Shown here piece by piece: positions 23,591 to 37,327 of a stretch of DNA of 64,000 bases. Position numbers and translations under genes: made by a program. Source of the DNA: Nicotiana tabacum (taxonomy: Eukaryota; Streptophyta; Magnoliopsida; Solanales; Solanaceae); NCBI RefSeq assembly GCF_000715075.1, contig NC_134097.1, positions 126,106,997 to 126,170,996 on the forward strand. Reading direction: 5' to 3'. The stretch's first letter is position 1; every line of letters starts with the position of its first letter. Under the pieces are notes generated by a model, which worked only from the letters and a program-made list of their open reading frames with translations, made no database searches and was not told where the DNA came from.

Positions 23591-23850
23591 CCAAGTCTAG
23601 TGTCTCAAAAAGTTTAAATTGTCGTTATATTTTAGCAAAATAGACATCTGTTACAAAATGACATTTGGGTTATTTCTGGTAGATATTTTGTTTGGGCTAG
23701 TTTTGGTTGAAATTATTTATATACTGACAGTTTGTGTAGTTTTTCTTTTTTTATCTGCTTTCAATATTTACGTCAAGCCCAACTTAAAAGTAAAGAGTGT
23801 ATTATTAAATTTTTATTAGGTGATAAAATATGAATGTATATGTATCTTGC
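23591..23850. other. Spacer, no gene seen
   Basis: AT-rich sequence related to 14650-14720. It continues beyond the solo LTR at 37074 and so represents the pre-insertion locus. Confidence 0.4.
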
Positions 23851-24441
23851 TGTCACGATCCAATTTTCCCTATAGGTCGTGATGGCACCCAAAGTTATCG
23901 CTAAACAAACCAACGGTGAACTAGCCATGTATTTATTCTTTTTAACATTTAGAAATAGTTGATTTTTTATTATTAAATAAGTAAAAGGTGAGAAATTCAA
24001 TAAACTAAAGTGTAGACAATTATGAGAACACGTGTGGTGAAATAAATACTAAAAAATTATCAAATCTCTACTAGCATAATTACAAGACCTAGTTTCACAA
24101 GTGTATGAGCTACTAGTAGAATATATAAAATACTAAACTACTATCTGAAATAGAGTAGACAGAAAGTAAATACAAAAGAGAGACTTCGAGTGCTGTAGAA
24201 CGGACTTGGAAGGCAGCTCACCACTAAGTCTCGGAGTATCAGAGGTGCGCACTGGGATGACTACCAGATGCACCTGCCTCAGATCCTACACAATTAGTGC
24301 AGAAGTGTAGCGTGAGTACATAACATGTACCCAGTAAGTATCCAGTCTAACCTCGAAGAAGTAGTGACGAGGGGTCGACATCGACACTTACTATGGGCCA
24401 ATAATAAAATACAGGAATTATAAACAGGTATGGAACATGGA

Positions 24442-24603
<162 letters not shown>

Positions 24604-25159
24604 AATAAATTCCAAAACTCTCTAGCCAACACCTATAAATCCCAATTCAATTTCTGTCATTAAATAAATTATAATCTCTCAAGCTATAAAATAATATCAA
24701 ACGTAATTAGGCTCTGAGTATTATCACGCACGATTTATGCCGAGGTCGTACGGCCCGATCCAAAATATACTGTATGCACTACCAAGGGTCGAACGACACG
24801 AACCATAGATGTATCTATTAAATTGTTGAGGCGAACGACCCGCTCCCATGAGAATAGAGAATTTTACTTCTCTCTCGAAAGTACTTGCGACGCGAGAGGA
24901 CATGGATTTCTCAGAATTATTAAATATTCTTCAATTATTTCCCGAAAATAAGAAATCTAACTTGGATATTTTTAACTTTAAAAGCTCTAGTCTCAGCTCT
25001 ATTCAAGATAGTTAATATGCATAACAAACATGACAGTAGAATTAAAGCATGATGTAAACCTAATATTACCCGGATATTACATGGAATATAACTACGCACG
25101 GACTCTCGTCACCTAGTGTGTACGTAGCTCCCCACACACGTAATTCACAACAAAAATAC

Positions 25160-28100
25160 TGTAACGACCCGACTTGTCATTTTGAGCGTTTGCACTTTGA
25201 TCTCCAGTTCTCGGGCATGACTTGCCCCGTGTGATGTATTATGACTGATGTAAATCGTTGGTTTTGGTTTTCAGGGAAATCAGAATGAATTTGGAAGAAC
25301 AGTTCTCAGTTTGTAGCTTGAGATTGGAAAGGTTTGACCAAGATTTGACTTATTTGTATATGAGTTCAGATCGGAATTTTTTATGATTTGGATAGCTCCT
25401 TTGGGTGATTTTAGATTTAGGAGCGTGATTGGAATGCATTTTGGAAGTCCGTGGAAGGTTTAGGCTTGAATTGGCGAAAGTGAGATTTCGGCGTTTTCCG
25501 GTGGATAGGTGAGATTTTGATATAGAGGTCGGAATGAAATTCCGAGAGTTGCAGTAGCTTCGTTGTGTCATTTGGGATGTGTGTGTAAAATTTTAGGTCA
25601 TTCGGACGTGGTTTGGTTGGGTTTTTGATCGAAAGAGTATTTCAAAAGTTTTTAGAAAACTTAGGCTTGAATTCGAGGTGAATTGATGGATTTGGTATTG
25701 TTTGAGGTGTGTTGATGATTGGAACAAGTTTGAATGAGGTATTAGGATGTGTTAGAGCCTTTGGTTGAGGTCTCGGAGGCCTCGGGTGAGTTTCGGGTGG
25801 TCATTCGGACCATTTTGGAGTTTGAAAGTTTGCAGAAAATGCAGGTTCAGCAGCAACAGGGTTTTACTCATCGCGTTAGTGAGTGGGTCCTCGCATTTGC
25901 GAAGAGTCAGAAGAGGTTACGGATTTTTGCCTTCGCGTTCACGAGTGGTGCTTCGCGTTCGTGGAGGGTTGGCCAGTGGTGCATCACGTTCGCGGCAGGA
26001 GCCTCGCGATCGCGTAGAGGTTAGCTAGATGGAGTCAAAATTGCCCATCACGTTCGCGATGGTAAGGACGCGTTCGGGAAGGATGTTCTTGTTAAAGCAT
26101 CGCGTTCGCGATGGGGTATCGCATTCGCGACGGAGAATTTTTGGTCAAAGTAAGGTTGTGCTACGCGAACGCGAGGGGTTGACCGCGTTCGCGAAGAAGG
26201 AAGTCAGGCCTAGGCAGAATGTTTTTAAGTCGTCTTGTCCGCGATTTTGGGTCTATTTTCACCATAGCTGCTCATTTTGAGAGATTTTTGAAGAGGGTTG
26301 AAGATGGATTCAAGGGGAATCACCTAGAGGTAAGATTTCTTGGACTAAAAACTCGATTATATTGTGAAATCCACCTAGAAAATCATGGAAACTAAGCCTA
26401 AAATTGAAGAACTAAGGCTTGTGAAATTGGACATTTGATTTGGGATTTGAAGGACCATTTGGGGTCATATTTGAGAATTTTTAATATGTATGAACTCGTG
26501 AGGAGATAAGGAACCTGTTGATGTAAAAATTTTGAGTTTCAAGAAGTGGGCCTGGGGCTCGGGTTTTCGTAATTTCGGGATTTGTGCCCATTATTGATTA
26601 TTTTCGCTTGGGCTTTGTTCCTTTAGCATATTGTGATGTATTCGTTCTGATTTTGGATAGATTCAACACGCGTGGAGGCCGATTTGAGGGGCAAAGGCGT
26701 CACGAGCTAGAGATTTCGCCGGTTCGAGGTGAGTAATAATTGTAAATGATATCATGAGAGTTTGAAACCCCGGATTGCACATCGTAGTGTTATATTGAGG
26801 TGAGACACACGCTAGATGACGGGCATGGGGTCGTTCACTATTGGGGATTGTGACCTGGTCCGTCCCGATTGATGATTTTACTGCGTATTTGACTGAAACT
26901 TATTTGCGATCATTATGTTTTGGGTTGATTGCCATATTTGGGCTTTGTGCCAGCTATTTGAACCCTTCGGGGACTGTTGTTGATATTTCCTTGCTGTTTT
27001 GATTTTATACTTGAACTCAGTCATATATTTTCCACTGTTTTCAAAACTCAGCCAAGTTTATTTCGCTTTAACACTTGAAATGATATTTCCAATAATATTT
27101 TTGGGCTGAGCATCATGTTTTACTGCTCTCCGAGGGGCTTACGTGATTTTTAACTGAGTAAAGCCGAGGGCCTGTATTGTGAGGATACTTTTGGATCGGG
27201 TTGCACGCCGCAGCAGTGAGATACTGATTTGATTATGAGGTCGAGGGTCAGAGATATGTATGCCACGAGGTGGCTTGTGATTTATATGAGGCCGCGGGCC
27301 TAGATTTGTTGTCAGGAGATGACTTGATATTGCGTTTGGGTCGTAAGGGGACCCTCCCGGAGTCTGCATACCCCCAATGAGCACCGTCGACGAGATATAT
27401 GGATTGGGCTACACGCCGCAGCGATATATGGATCGGGCTGCACGTTGCAGCGGTGCTGGTACTGTTCTATGTGTTTACTTTATTTCATTTGTCTTTCATT
27501 ATCTGTTGTTTGGACTACTTTATGTGATATCTATCTGATTGCCTGGCATTATCTATTAATTGAGTGTTGTGCCCGAAGGGCGGATTTTCGTGCTTATCTG
27601 CACTATTTGTTTTGCACTCATTTGTGTAACCGTTGAAAAAATCATTTTTAAAAGAGGTTTAAACTGAACTAAGATGTTTTATCCAAGGATTTCACAGTTT
27701 CACTACTGTTACTCAACGGGTTTTAGACTGCTCTATACAGCATGATGGTTTGTTTTACGTGATTTCTTACTGCTCAGTTATTATTTACGTTTATTACTCA
27801 CTGAGTTGGGGTACTCACTTTACTCCCTGCACCTTGTGTGCAGATGCAGGTATTTATACACCCGGTAGCGGGTTTTGGCTAATCGGTGGCAGAGTTATTG
27901 GAGTTTAGCAAGGTGGCTGCCAACGTTCGCAGCACCGCTTTTCTCCCTTTTGCTCATCAGTCCTGTTTTGTATATTTTTGACCTTTTAGTTGTATTTATA
28001 CTCTAATAGATGCTCATGACTTGTGACACCCCGGTCTGGGCTGTGTCAGGATGGTTTCTACCGTGTTATCATTATTTCCACAAATTATGGTCATTATATC

Positions 28101-28219
28101 ATGTGTTAGAGCTATTTATGGTATTTAACTGTTTAAAAGAGGTGTTCTATTTTGGTTTGGATGGCCTCGTCTTCACAAGAGGCGCCATCACGACCGGGTT
28201 CGGGGTTAGGGTCGTGACA
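25160..28219 (+). repeat. 5' LTR of the complete element
   Basis: Length 3060 bp, from TGTAACGACCC to GGGTCGTGACA. It contains a CpG-rich block of TCGCGTTCGCG variants (25870-26215), donor-like GAGGTAAG at 26330, one minisatellite core (27193) and acceptor-like TGTGCAG ending at 27843. The open frames at 25749-26280 are in the CpG-rich block. Confidence 0.92.
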
Positions 28220-28222
28220 AGT

Positions 28223-28234
28223 TGGTATCAGAGC
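28223..28234 (+). promoter_or_regulatory. Primer-binding site (initiator tRNA-Met)
   Basis: TGGTATCAGAGC lies three bases after the 5' LTR. It is complementary to the 3' end of plant initiator methionine tRNA, the usual primer for minus-strand synthesis in Ty3/gypsy and Ty1/copia elements. Confidence 0.9.
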
Positions 28235-31200
28235 CTAGGTTACATAGGTCTCACGAGTCATGAGCAGGTTTAGTAGAGTCTCGCAGATCGGTACGGAGAC
28301 GTCTGTATTTATCCTCGAGAGGCTGCAGAACCTTTAGGAAAAACTTCACACTCTTGAATTCTTATCGTGCATCCTTGATCCAGCTTGAAAAGTAACTCCT
28401 AAAATTCCTTCCACGCATTCGCATGCGCGCATGAGCGCTCAGTATCAGATGTGCCTTGATGGCTTGTGATTCCTTGATCGAGGGGCGAGATGTGATCTCT
28501 GTGAGTTTGATGTTGGGCCAGTCTGAAGGACTTGAGGCCGGATCTTTGCATATAGCTTGAGCACCGAGGTGCTGATTGTGTGAGCAAGTGTTTTGAACTT
28601 ATATGTTCAGTATTGTCCCTATTAGTGGAAGTGACAGCTGGATAACTATGTGATGAGTATATTACTACTGCGAGAAGTATCCATATGATTCGGAAGCGGC
28701 GAGAGGGGTCTACTGGATGATAGAAGAACTATTAGGTGCTTGAATTCTATCGTGATTCGAGGTGTAGCCCGAGTTATGGGCGTGTGAAGAATCTTTTCAT
28801 GTCTCCTAGTTGGGAGTGGAGTAGATTTCATGTTGCGGTATGAGTTCAGACTCAGGAAGACTAAGTGACTGCGTAATGGTTATGATGGTGGAAGGTATAC
28901 ATAAAAGTTAGTTTAAGGCAAAGCAGATGGGTTATCTCCTGCGAAGTGTTCTGGAGTTGTGTGATCTTTATGTTGTCTGTTAGAAGATCCCATTTACAAG
29001 TGAAACATATGTGTGAATTTAATTTGGGTCGCTTAAGAGAGTGGGTTTAATTGTTACGAGAGTAAATGCAAGATTTGAAGAAGATATGAAGTACCAAATG
29101 GTCTTTATTCCACGAGATTATGAAGGATTGAGTTAATCTCACTATGGTATTATGGCAGCAATAGAGTATATGTGTTATGAGTTATTGTATGTGTTTTGAT
29201 CTATGGCTTCGGGCCAAGTGGAGGAGTCTACTATTGATTAGTTGATTGCACGTTTATGTGCTATGTTGGTCCCAGTTCGAGGTGTTCGGGCGAATCAATT
29301 ATGGCCTACGGGGATTGAGACTGTGGATAGCTCAAGTAAAGGAAAAATTCTTAACAAGGTATATAGTATACTTCATAAGTGTGTAAGAATCACAGAATGT
29401 CTTGAATTGTTATTGGTAAAGTATGCTCGGTGCATAGAGTAGGAAGTCGCTTGGTTGTAATGGAATGATGTCACATTCTGCGGTGTCGGAGTGCTAAGGA
29501 GGCACAGATTGATCGGTTCATTTGATCAGATTAATTGCAGTTTGAATAGAGTGAATAACTCGTGGGAGTGGTTCTAATGTGTTCAAGATTCTACATATAA
29601 CAATAGGGTAAGTTAAAGTTGTATATGTGGTTAGAGTCTGAGTTTTCATTGGAAGATGTCAAGACTTGTGGTGTTTTCTATATTAATTGTGGGATTCTAT
29701 GTATCAGTATCAGGAGGTAACGGATTTAGATTCGCAGGAAGTTCTTCAGAGTAAAGTATTATGGAATGTGCTGCTTCTGGGAATATTTGAGAGAGTATTC
29801 AGCGGCTTATGGGTCTTAGATAGTGTAATTTTATGCTTGGGTCTCGTGGGGTAAGCCTGGGTTGAGGCATTGTGGTGCTACAGCAAGAGGGAATATCCAG
29901 TTAAAGACGAATCAGAAGGAAATTTAGATAGATGGAGTAGCAAGTAGTAGACCGAACCAGTATAGTAAGGATATGATTAATTCATTGTGTGTGTTCGAGG
30001 TGATGAGTTCTTACAGGTATTTTGCAACAATTCTCTTAGGTTGTGATGATTTGCTTAGCTTGGTCGAGTTAGAAGGATTCAGTCCTGGCAGGTCTGATTT
30101 GTGCAACGGGAACTCGGAGAGTTCATTATGGTTTTTATCGCGGTTTGGAGATGTATATTTTCTATGTACATGCGGAGCATGGGATGTATAGTAATTTTTC
30201 TTCTAGATGGGACCAATAGAAAGTTCTTGACTAGTTGAGTGCGTAGATCTATGTGGCTCGGAAGGGATATGAAGTTCTCATGTTATCCTGGGATGGTATA
30301 GTGTATGCGGTATGTTGTGGAAGATCAAGACTTGCGTGTGTAAGGTTATAGTTCAGTGCTGAAAGGAAGTTCATAAAACTCTTAGGCAGCGGGTAGCCTC
30401 AGATAATTAAAGAAATGGTACTGCTAATTGGAAGTGATTTGACAAGAGTATATGTTTCAGAAAAAGGGCAATGTGATTAAGTTGATGGCACTTCGGTAGT
30501 ATTGCGGCACTCTTTGGCTAGATTGACTATTGATATTCGAGTCTGCTTAGTGGAACAGAAGAATTTTAGAGTATCTCTCGTGAAATGATTGGGTATTAAA
30601 GGTGTGGCATGTATTCGGACGGCAAAATTGGGATCGGATATGGTGATTCATGTGCCATGTGGATTTGGAGACGGAAGTTCTCATATTCAGGCTATGTTGT
30701 GGTTGTAGATTGTGTGTATCGGCATTGATTAGCGACTATCGAGATTTGGAGGCCCGAGTGGATCTTTCTTTGCTTGGTATGTTAGATATTGGATGTGATA
30801 TTAGGGTTTAGACCGGTTGTCTCCGTGTTATTCTGGACTATTGCGCTATGGGCTATGCTGAAAATGCCACGGGTTGAGTGGCGAGGTGCATCAGAGTATG
30901 TCCTGGTAGAGTGGTTTTATATTTCGAAGACCCAGCGACAGTTGGGAAGGATTTGTCTTTTTTATTTGGGCTCTTGTGATGGGCGCCAGTGCTGAGGCTC
31001 CTCATATTGATTCAATTCTGGTGGTGAGAGACTTTTCGGATGTGTTTCTTGTGGCCGGGCATGTCGTCGGGCAAGGTTGTAGATTTCGGTATTGATTTGG
31101 TGTCGGGCACAGTATCGTATGGCATCGGCAGAGTTAAGGAGTTGAGGGAATAGCTTCAGGATTTTTGTGATAAAGAGTTCGATGGTAGGCCTATGGGGGT

Positions 31201-32439
31201 GTGTTCTAGCTTGAGTCGGCTTGGTGGGCCCCGAATTGTATTGTTGAGGGATAGGTTGATTCGACCGTTATTGAGCTTATTAGTGATCTGGGGAGATCTA
31301 TGAGTTACCTTTCTGTGTTGCAAGACATTATGATTTGTTGGTTATGGGCACATATGGTGCGGTTCATTTGGGGTTCATAGTGGAAGCGAGCGGGAAGAGT
31401 AATTGGGCGTTGCTCGGTGAATGACGTATCGGTTATGTCCTATCGGGTTTGCATGGTATATGTTACTTGTTTCACCATGGGTGTAATGATTTGCTTTGGT
31501 TTCAGACATCAAATTGTGCGTGGTTGTTAATTTCGAGCATAGTGACTTGAGGTGTCTCATGTGGAGCAGTGTATGGATAGGATCGCGCATTGCAGCGAAG
31601 ATTATACGGAGGTATGATCCTTCGGGTTAGATTCGTGTGCTCTATTCCTATGATGTGAGACGGATCCTCAGCCTTGTGTTGTGGTGGTTCTGGTGAGCTT
31701 GAGGTACAACTCTTTCATTTGAGTCATTTTCATGATTTGAGTATGTTCGGACTGTTGCTTATTGGTGCGTGTATTGTACAAGTTGTGGCATAGGCCTGTA
31801 TTGATGTGTCATGTCGCCAGAGTAGTGTGTTGGATTAGAGGGGATCGTTGGGATCATTAATGAATACGAACGGATTCGATTTCAATGTATTGGACGGATA
31901 ATATCGAGGTTCGGCTCGGAAATTGCCATGGTAATTGCCAAGGAGAAATGGCTTCATGAATGGTTGATTTGAGAAATGGTTATGGCTTACTGCGTGTTTT
32001 AGTTATCATTTGCAGTATATATAAAAAGTGTTGGAATGAAACTTTAGTTGATAAGTGGTTTTCTACCAGTAGTCGGTTGTTGTGGGCAGCTGCTGTGAAT
32101 AGAAGTTATCACTACGAGTGTTTGAGTTATGTGGTATATCATGGTATTGCTCCCGAGGTTGCAGGCATGGGTTATTACAGCTGGTTCGGGTCTACTCAGA
32201 GTATAGGTGTGAGGTTTTGATCGTATTGATGGTTTCGGAAGTGGAAATGTGGTTCTATGGCTTATGGGCCAGATTGGATTGTGTAATTTCAGTTGCAATG
32301 TGCTATCGGCCCTATATGAGATAGGGTGATGTGGGATCATCCCCAGGTATACGCATGGTAAAGTTATTCAGCTACGGGTTGGCTTTTAGAACAACTCTGG
32401 GTACGTTCGAGGACGAACGTGTGTTTAAGTGGGGGAGGA
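28235..32439 (+). pseudogene. Degenerate interior of the LTR retrotransposon
   Basis: No open frame longer than about 100 codons is present. Near 30980-31180 there are recognisable remnants of the pol segment just before and at the start of reverse transcriptase (AEAPHIDSILVVRDFSDVF, then KELRE, a stop and LQDFCDK). The remainder is G/T-rich on the plus strand, like decayed gag-pol, but cannot be placed. The last bases before the 3' LTR hold GAGGACGAAC and the polypurine tract AAGTGGGGGAGGA (32427-32439), the plus-strand primer. Confidence 0.7.
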
Positions 32440-35400
32440 TGTAACGACTCGACCGGTCGTTTTGAGCGTTAGCACTTTGATCGCCACTTCTCGGGCATGA
32501 CTTACCCCGTGTGATGTATTATGACTGATGTAAATCATTGGTTTTGATTTTCAGGGAAATCAGAATGAATTTGCAAGAACAGTTCTCAGTTTGTAGCTTG
32601 AGATTGGAAATGTTTGACCAAGATTTGACTTATTTGTATATGAGCTCGGATCGAAATTTGTTATGATTTGGTTAGCTCCGTTGGGTGATTTGGACTTAGG
32701 AGCATGATCGGAATGCATTTTGGAAGTCCGTGGAAGGTTTAGGCTTGAATTGGCGAAAGTGAGATTTCGGCGTTTTCTGGTGGATAGGTGAGATTTTGAT
32801 ATAGAGGCCGGAATGAAATTCTGAGAGTTGCAGTAGCTTCGTTGTGTCATTTGGGATGTGTGTGTAAAATTTTAGGTCATTCGGACGTGGTTTGGTTGGG
32901 TTTTTGATCGAAAGCGTATTTCGAAAGTTTTTAGAAAACTTAGGCTTGAATTCGAGGTGAATTGATGGATTTGGTGTTGTTTGAGGTGTTTTGATAATTG
33001 GAACAAGTTTGAATGAGGTTTTAGGATGCGTTGGTGTCTTTGGTTGAGGTCCCAGAGACCTAGGGTAAGTTTCGGGTGGTCATTCGGACCATTTTGGAGT
33101 TTGAAAGTTTGCAGAAAATGCAGGTTCAACAGTAGCAGGGTTTTACTCTTCGCGTTCGCGAGTGGGTCCTCGCATTTGCGAAGAGTCAGAAGAGGCTGAG
33201 GATTTTTGCCTTCGCGTTCATGAGTGGTGCTTCGCGTTCGCGGAGGGTTGACCAGTGGTGCACCGCGTTCGCGGCAGGAGCCTCGCGATCGCGTAGAGGT
33301 CAGCTATGTGGAGTCCAAATTGCCCATCGCGTTCGCGATGGTAAGGACGCATTCGGGAAGGATGTTCATATTAAAGCATCGCGTTCGCGATGGGGAAGGA
33401 GAATTTTTGGTCAAAGTAAGGTTGTGCTACACGAACGCGAGGGGTTGACCGCGTTCGCGAAGAAGGAAGATCAGGCCTGGGCAGAATGTTTTTAAGTCGT
33501 CTTGTCCGCGATTTTGGGTCTATTTTCACCCATAACTGCTCATTTTGAGAGATTTTTGAAGAGAGTTGAAGAGGGATTCAAGGGGAATCACCTGGAGGTA
33601 AGATTTCTTGGACTAAAAACTCAATTATATCAAAACTCAATTATATTGTGAAATCCACCTAGAAAATTATGGAAACTAAGCCTAAAATTGAAGAACTAAG
33701 GCTTGTGAAATTGGACATTTGATTTGGATTTGAAGGACCATTTGGGGTCAGATTTAAGAATTTTTGATATGTATGAACTCGTGAGGAGATAAGGAACTCG
33801 TTAATGTAAAAATTTCTGAGTTTCAAGAAGTGGGCCCGAGGCTCGGATTTTGGTAATTTCGGGATTTGTGCCCGTTATTAATTGTTTTTGCTTGGGCTTT
33901 GTTTCCTTAGCATATTGTGATGTATTCGTTCTGATTTTAGATAGATTCAACGCGCGTGGAGGTTGATTTAAGGGGCAAAGGCGTCGCGAGCTAGAGATTT
34001 CGCCGGTTCGAGGTGAGTAATGATTGTAAATGATATCTTGAGGGTTTGAAACCCCAGATTGCACATCGTAGTGTTATATTGAGGTGAGACACACGCTGGA
34101 TGACGGGCGTGGGGTCGTATACTATTGGGGATTGTGACTTGGTCCGTCCCGATTGATAATTTTATCGCGTATTTGACTGAAACTTATTTGCGATCATTAT
34201 GTTTTGGGCTGATTGCCATATTTGGGCTTCGTGTCAGCTATTTGAACCCTTCGGGGAATGTTGTTGATATTTCCTCGCTGTTTTGATTTTATACTTGAAC
34301 TCAGTCATGTATTTTCCACTGTTTTCAAAACTCAGCCAAGTTTATTTCGCTTTAACACTTGAAATGATATTTCCAATAATATTTTTGGGCTGAGCATCAT
34401 GTTTACTGCTCTCCGAGGGGCTTACGTGATTTTTAACTGAGTAAAGCCGAGGGCCTGTATTGTGAGGATACTTTTGGATCGGGTTGCACGCCGCAGCAGT
34501 GAGATACTGATTTGATTATGAGGTCGAGGGTCAGAGATATGTATGCCACGAGGTGGCTTGTGATTTATATGAGGCCGCGGGCCTAGATTTGTTGTCAGGA
34601 GATGACTTGATATTGCGTTTGGGTCGTAAGGGGACCCTCTCGGAGTCTGCACACCCCGAGTGAGCACCGTCGACGAGATATATGGATCGGACTACACGCC
34701 GCAGCGGTGCTGGTACTATTCTATGTGTTTACTTTATTTCATTTGTCTGCCATTATCTATTGTTTGAGCTACTTCATGTGATATCTATCTGATTGCCTGG
34801 CATTATCTATTAATTGAGTGTTGTGCCCGAGGGGCGGATTTCCGTGCTTATCTGCACTATTTGTTTTGCCCATTTGCGTAACCGTTGAAAAAGTCATTTT
34901 TAAAAGAGGTTTAAACTGAACGAAGATGTGTTTTTCCAAGGATTTCACAGTTTCATTATTTTTACTCAACGGGTTTTAGACTGCTCTATACTGCATGATG
35001 GTTTGCTTTACGTAATTTCTTACTGCTCAGTTATTATTTACCTTTATTACTTACTGAGTTGGAGTACTCACTTTACAACATGCACCTTGTGTACAGATGT
35101 AGGTATTTATACACCCGGTAGTAGGTTTTGGCTAATCGGTGGTAGAGTTATCGGAGTTTAGCAAGGTGGCTGCCAGCGTTCGCAGCACCGCTTTTCTCCC
35201 TTTTGCTCATCAGTCCTGTTTTGTATATTTCTGACTTTGTAGTTGTATTTATACTCTAATAGATGCTCGTGACTTGTGACACCCCGGTCTGGGTTGTGTC
35301 GGGATGGTTTCTACCGTTGTTATCGTTATTTCCACAAATTATGGTCATTATATCATGTGTTAGAGCTATTTATGGTATTTAACTGTTTAAAAGAGGTGTT

Positions 35401-35473
35401 CTGTTTTGGTCTGGCTGGCCTCGTCTTCACGAGAGGCGCCATCACAACCGGGTTCGAGGTTAGGGTCGTGATA
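32440..35473 (+). repeat. 3' LTR of the complete element
   Basis: Length 3034 bp, homologous to the 5' LTR throughout. It has the CpG-rich block at 33148-33470, donor-like GGAGGTAAG at 33598, minisatellite core at 34476 and acceptor-like TGTACAG ending 35096, where the left LTR has TGTGCAG. It ends TGATA next to the AATAC duplication. Confidence 0.92.
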
Positions 35474-37073
35474 AATACACCTAAGGGGATGAGTTCCCTC
35501 TAACAAGGTTAGGCAAGAGACTTACCTCGTTCTCAAGCTCACTTCCGGTCCACAATACGCTTTAAATCCTCAACTCGGTACCAAACAACCCGAAGCTAGC
35601 CAAATCTTATATAAATAAGTCAATATATACTCAAAAGTTCATAATTTAACTATTAAGGTAATTACCCACCCATAATTGGAAGATCCCTAAAATTTACCCC
35701 CGGGCCCACATGCCCGAATTCCGAAAAATTTCGAAGATAATCTTTACCCATAACCTCAAAAATTCAAATATATCATTTTCACCCAATTTCATAATCATTT
35801 TCGTGGTCAAATACCATTTTTATCAAAACATAGATATTTTAACTAAACCCATAATTTTCATAATTTTACATGTTAAAATCTATCCATAATCTATGTATTT
35901 AACTTACATTGGATAGAAATTACTTACCTTCAATATCTAGGTGAAAACTCCTCTCTAAGAAGCTCCAAAATCGCCCAACAAGTGAAATAAATGAACCAAA
36001 ATGGCCTAACTCCCGTCTTAAATGAACCTCACTGCCCCAGCGATTTTCGCTTCTGCAGAACATTGGCCGCTTTTGTGGTTCCGCTTCTGCGGACAAAGCC
36101 TCGAAGATGCGGACCATGCCCATGTCTGCCCTTCCCTTTTCTGCGGGCGAGGTCTCGCTTCTGCAGCACGAGCGTCGCACCTGTGCACCCTCCCGCTTCT
36201 GCGATCAACTTCCTCGCATCTGTGCCTTCACAGATACGGTCCCTTCCTCACTTTCTGCGACCACTGGGCAGTCCACTCCTTTTCGCTTCTGCAGTCATTG
36301 GCTCGCTTCTGCGAGCTCTCACCTGCGGCTAGCCCCTCGCAGGTGCGATTGCACTAGAAGCTCTGCTGCTTCAGCCATTTTCTCCAAGTCCAAACGAGTT
36401 CCGCGCATCGTCCGAATGGCATCCGGGGCCCCCGAGACCTCGCCCAAATATACCAACAAATTTGTAACCATAAGACGGACATGCTCGACCTCTCGAAAAA
36501 CAGAAAACAATACCAAAACCAAGAATCACACTCCAAACCAAATCGGATCGACTTATGAACTTCAAGATCTTCCAACTTACCCCGAACGCGCCGTATCATA
36601 CTTAAACTACTCGAAATAACACCAAATTTTGCATGCAAGCCTTAAATCACCATATGGAACTATTTTCAGGCTCGGAATCCCGAATATACCTCCATAATGC
36701 CAAAATCAACTCCAAACCAAATTTAAAGAACTTTAAAACTTTTAATGTGCCATCTTTCAATATTAAGTGCCGAAACACTTCCGTGTCATCCAAAGCCCGA
36801 TCCGAATATATGCCCAAGTCCAAAGTCATCATACGAACCTATTGGGACCATCAAATTTCGATTCCGAGGTCGTTTACTAAAAATGTTGATCCAAGTCAAA
36901 CTTACCCTTTTTAACCCAATATTAAGGAACTAAATGTTTCGATTTCAACCCGAACCATTTCAAATCCCGAACTAACCGTTCTTGCAAGTCATAAAACAGT
37001 AAAAGCACATACGGAGAGTCTTATTTAGGAAAACGGGGTTCTAAAAAGTAAAATAACCGATCGGATCGTTACA

Positions 37074-37327
37074 CTTGTATTTATTGATTTAATATAAATA
37101 TGGGAATAGGATTGTGAAGTTTGAAACTGTGTTAGCTTTTCTACGAGGGAGTGGTCAACTTTTTCCTTTTTCTTTTTTATTTTATTTAAAAAAAACTTGC
37201 ATCAACGATGAGAGGAAAAAAAATAAGATGCTAAGATACCGATGGAGTTTGAAGCCTCCACCTCAAGTGGAAGCTAGGGAGCTCGTTAAATCAGTTTTTT
37301 TTCATAAGTTTCTCGTAGGGATAGAAA
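37074..37327. other. Short spacer between two LTRs
   Basis: AT-rich host sequence, with one CTTGT duplication copy at its left edge and AGAAA at its right edge. No gene is seen. Confidence 0.5.

Larger units (their letters stand above)
25160..35473 (+). mobile_element. Complete LTR retrotransposon, coding-defective
   Basis: Two direct LTRs (25160-28219 and 32440-35473) enclose a 4.2-kb interior, with a perfect 5-bp target duplication AATAC at 25155-25159 and 35474-35478. The primer-binding site follows the first LTR and a purine tract precedes the second. Ends are TG...CA (the right LTR ends TGATA, one change from TGACA). In the first ~300 bp I count roughly 20 differences between the two LTRs by eye, so the insertion is not recent. 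The interior has only degenerate traces of pol, so movement would have depended on enzymes from a related element. Confidence 0.93.

Noticed and set aside
28220..32439. Genes from small frames inside the LTR element (28010, 29242, 29973, 30789, 31960 and others)
   Set aside because: Short, no family resemblance, and inside a retrotransposon interior with decayed pol.
35920..36619. Cluster of overlapping open frames on both strands (up to 170 codons)
   Set aside because: They fall within the CpG-rich repeat block of an LTR, and similar clusters occur at the same place in the other LTRs.
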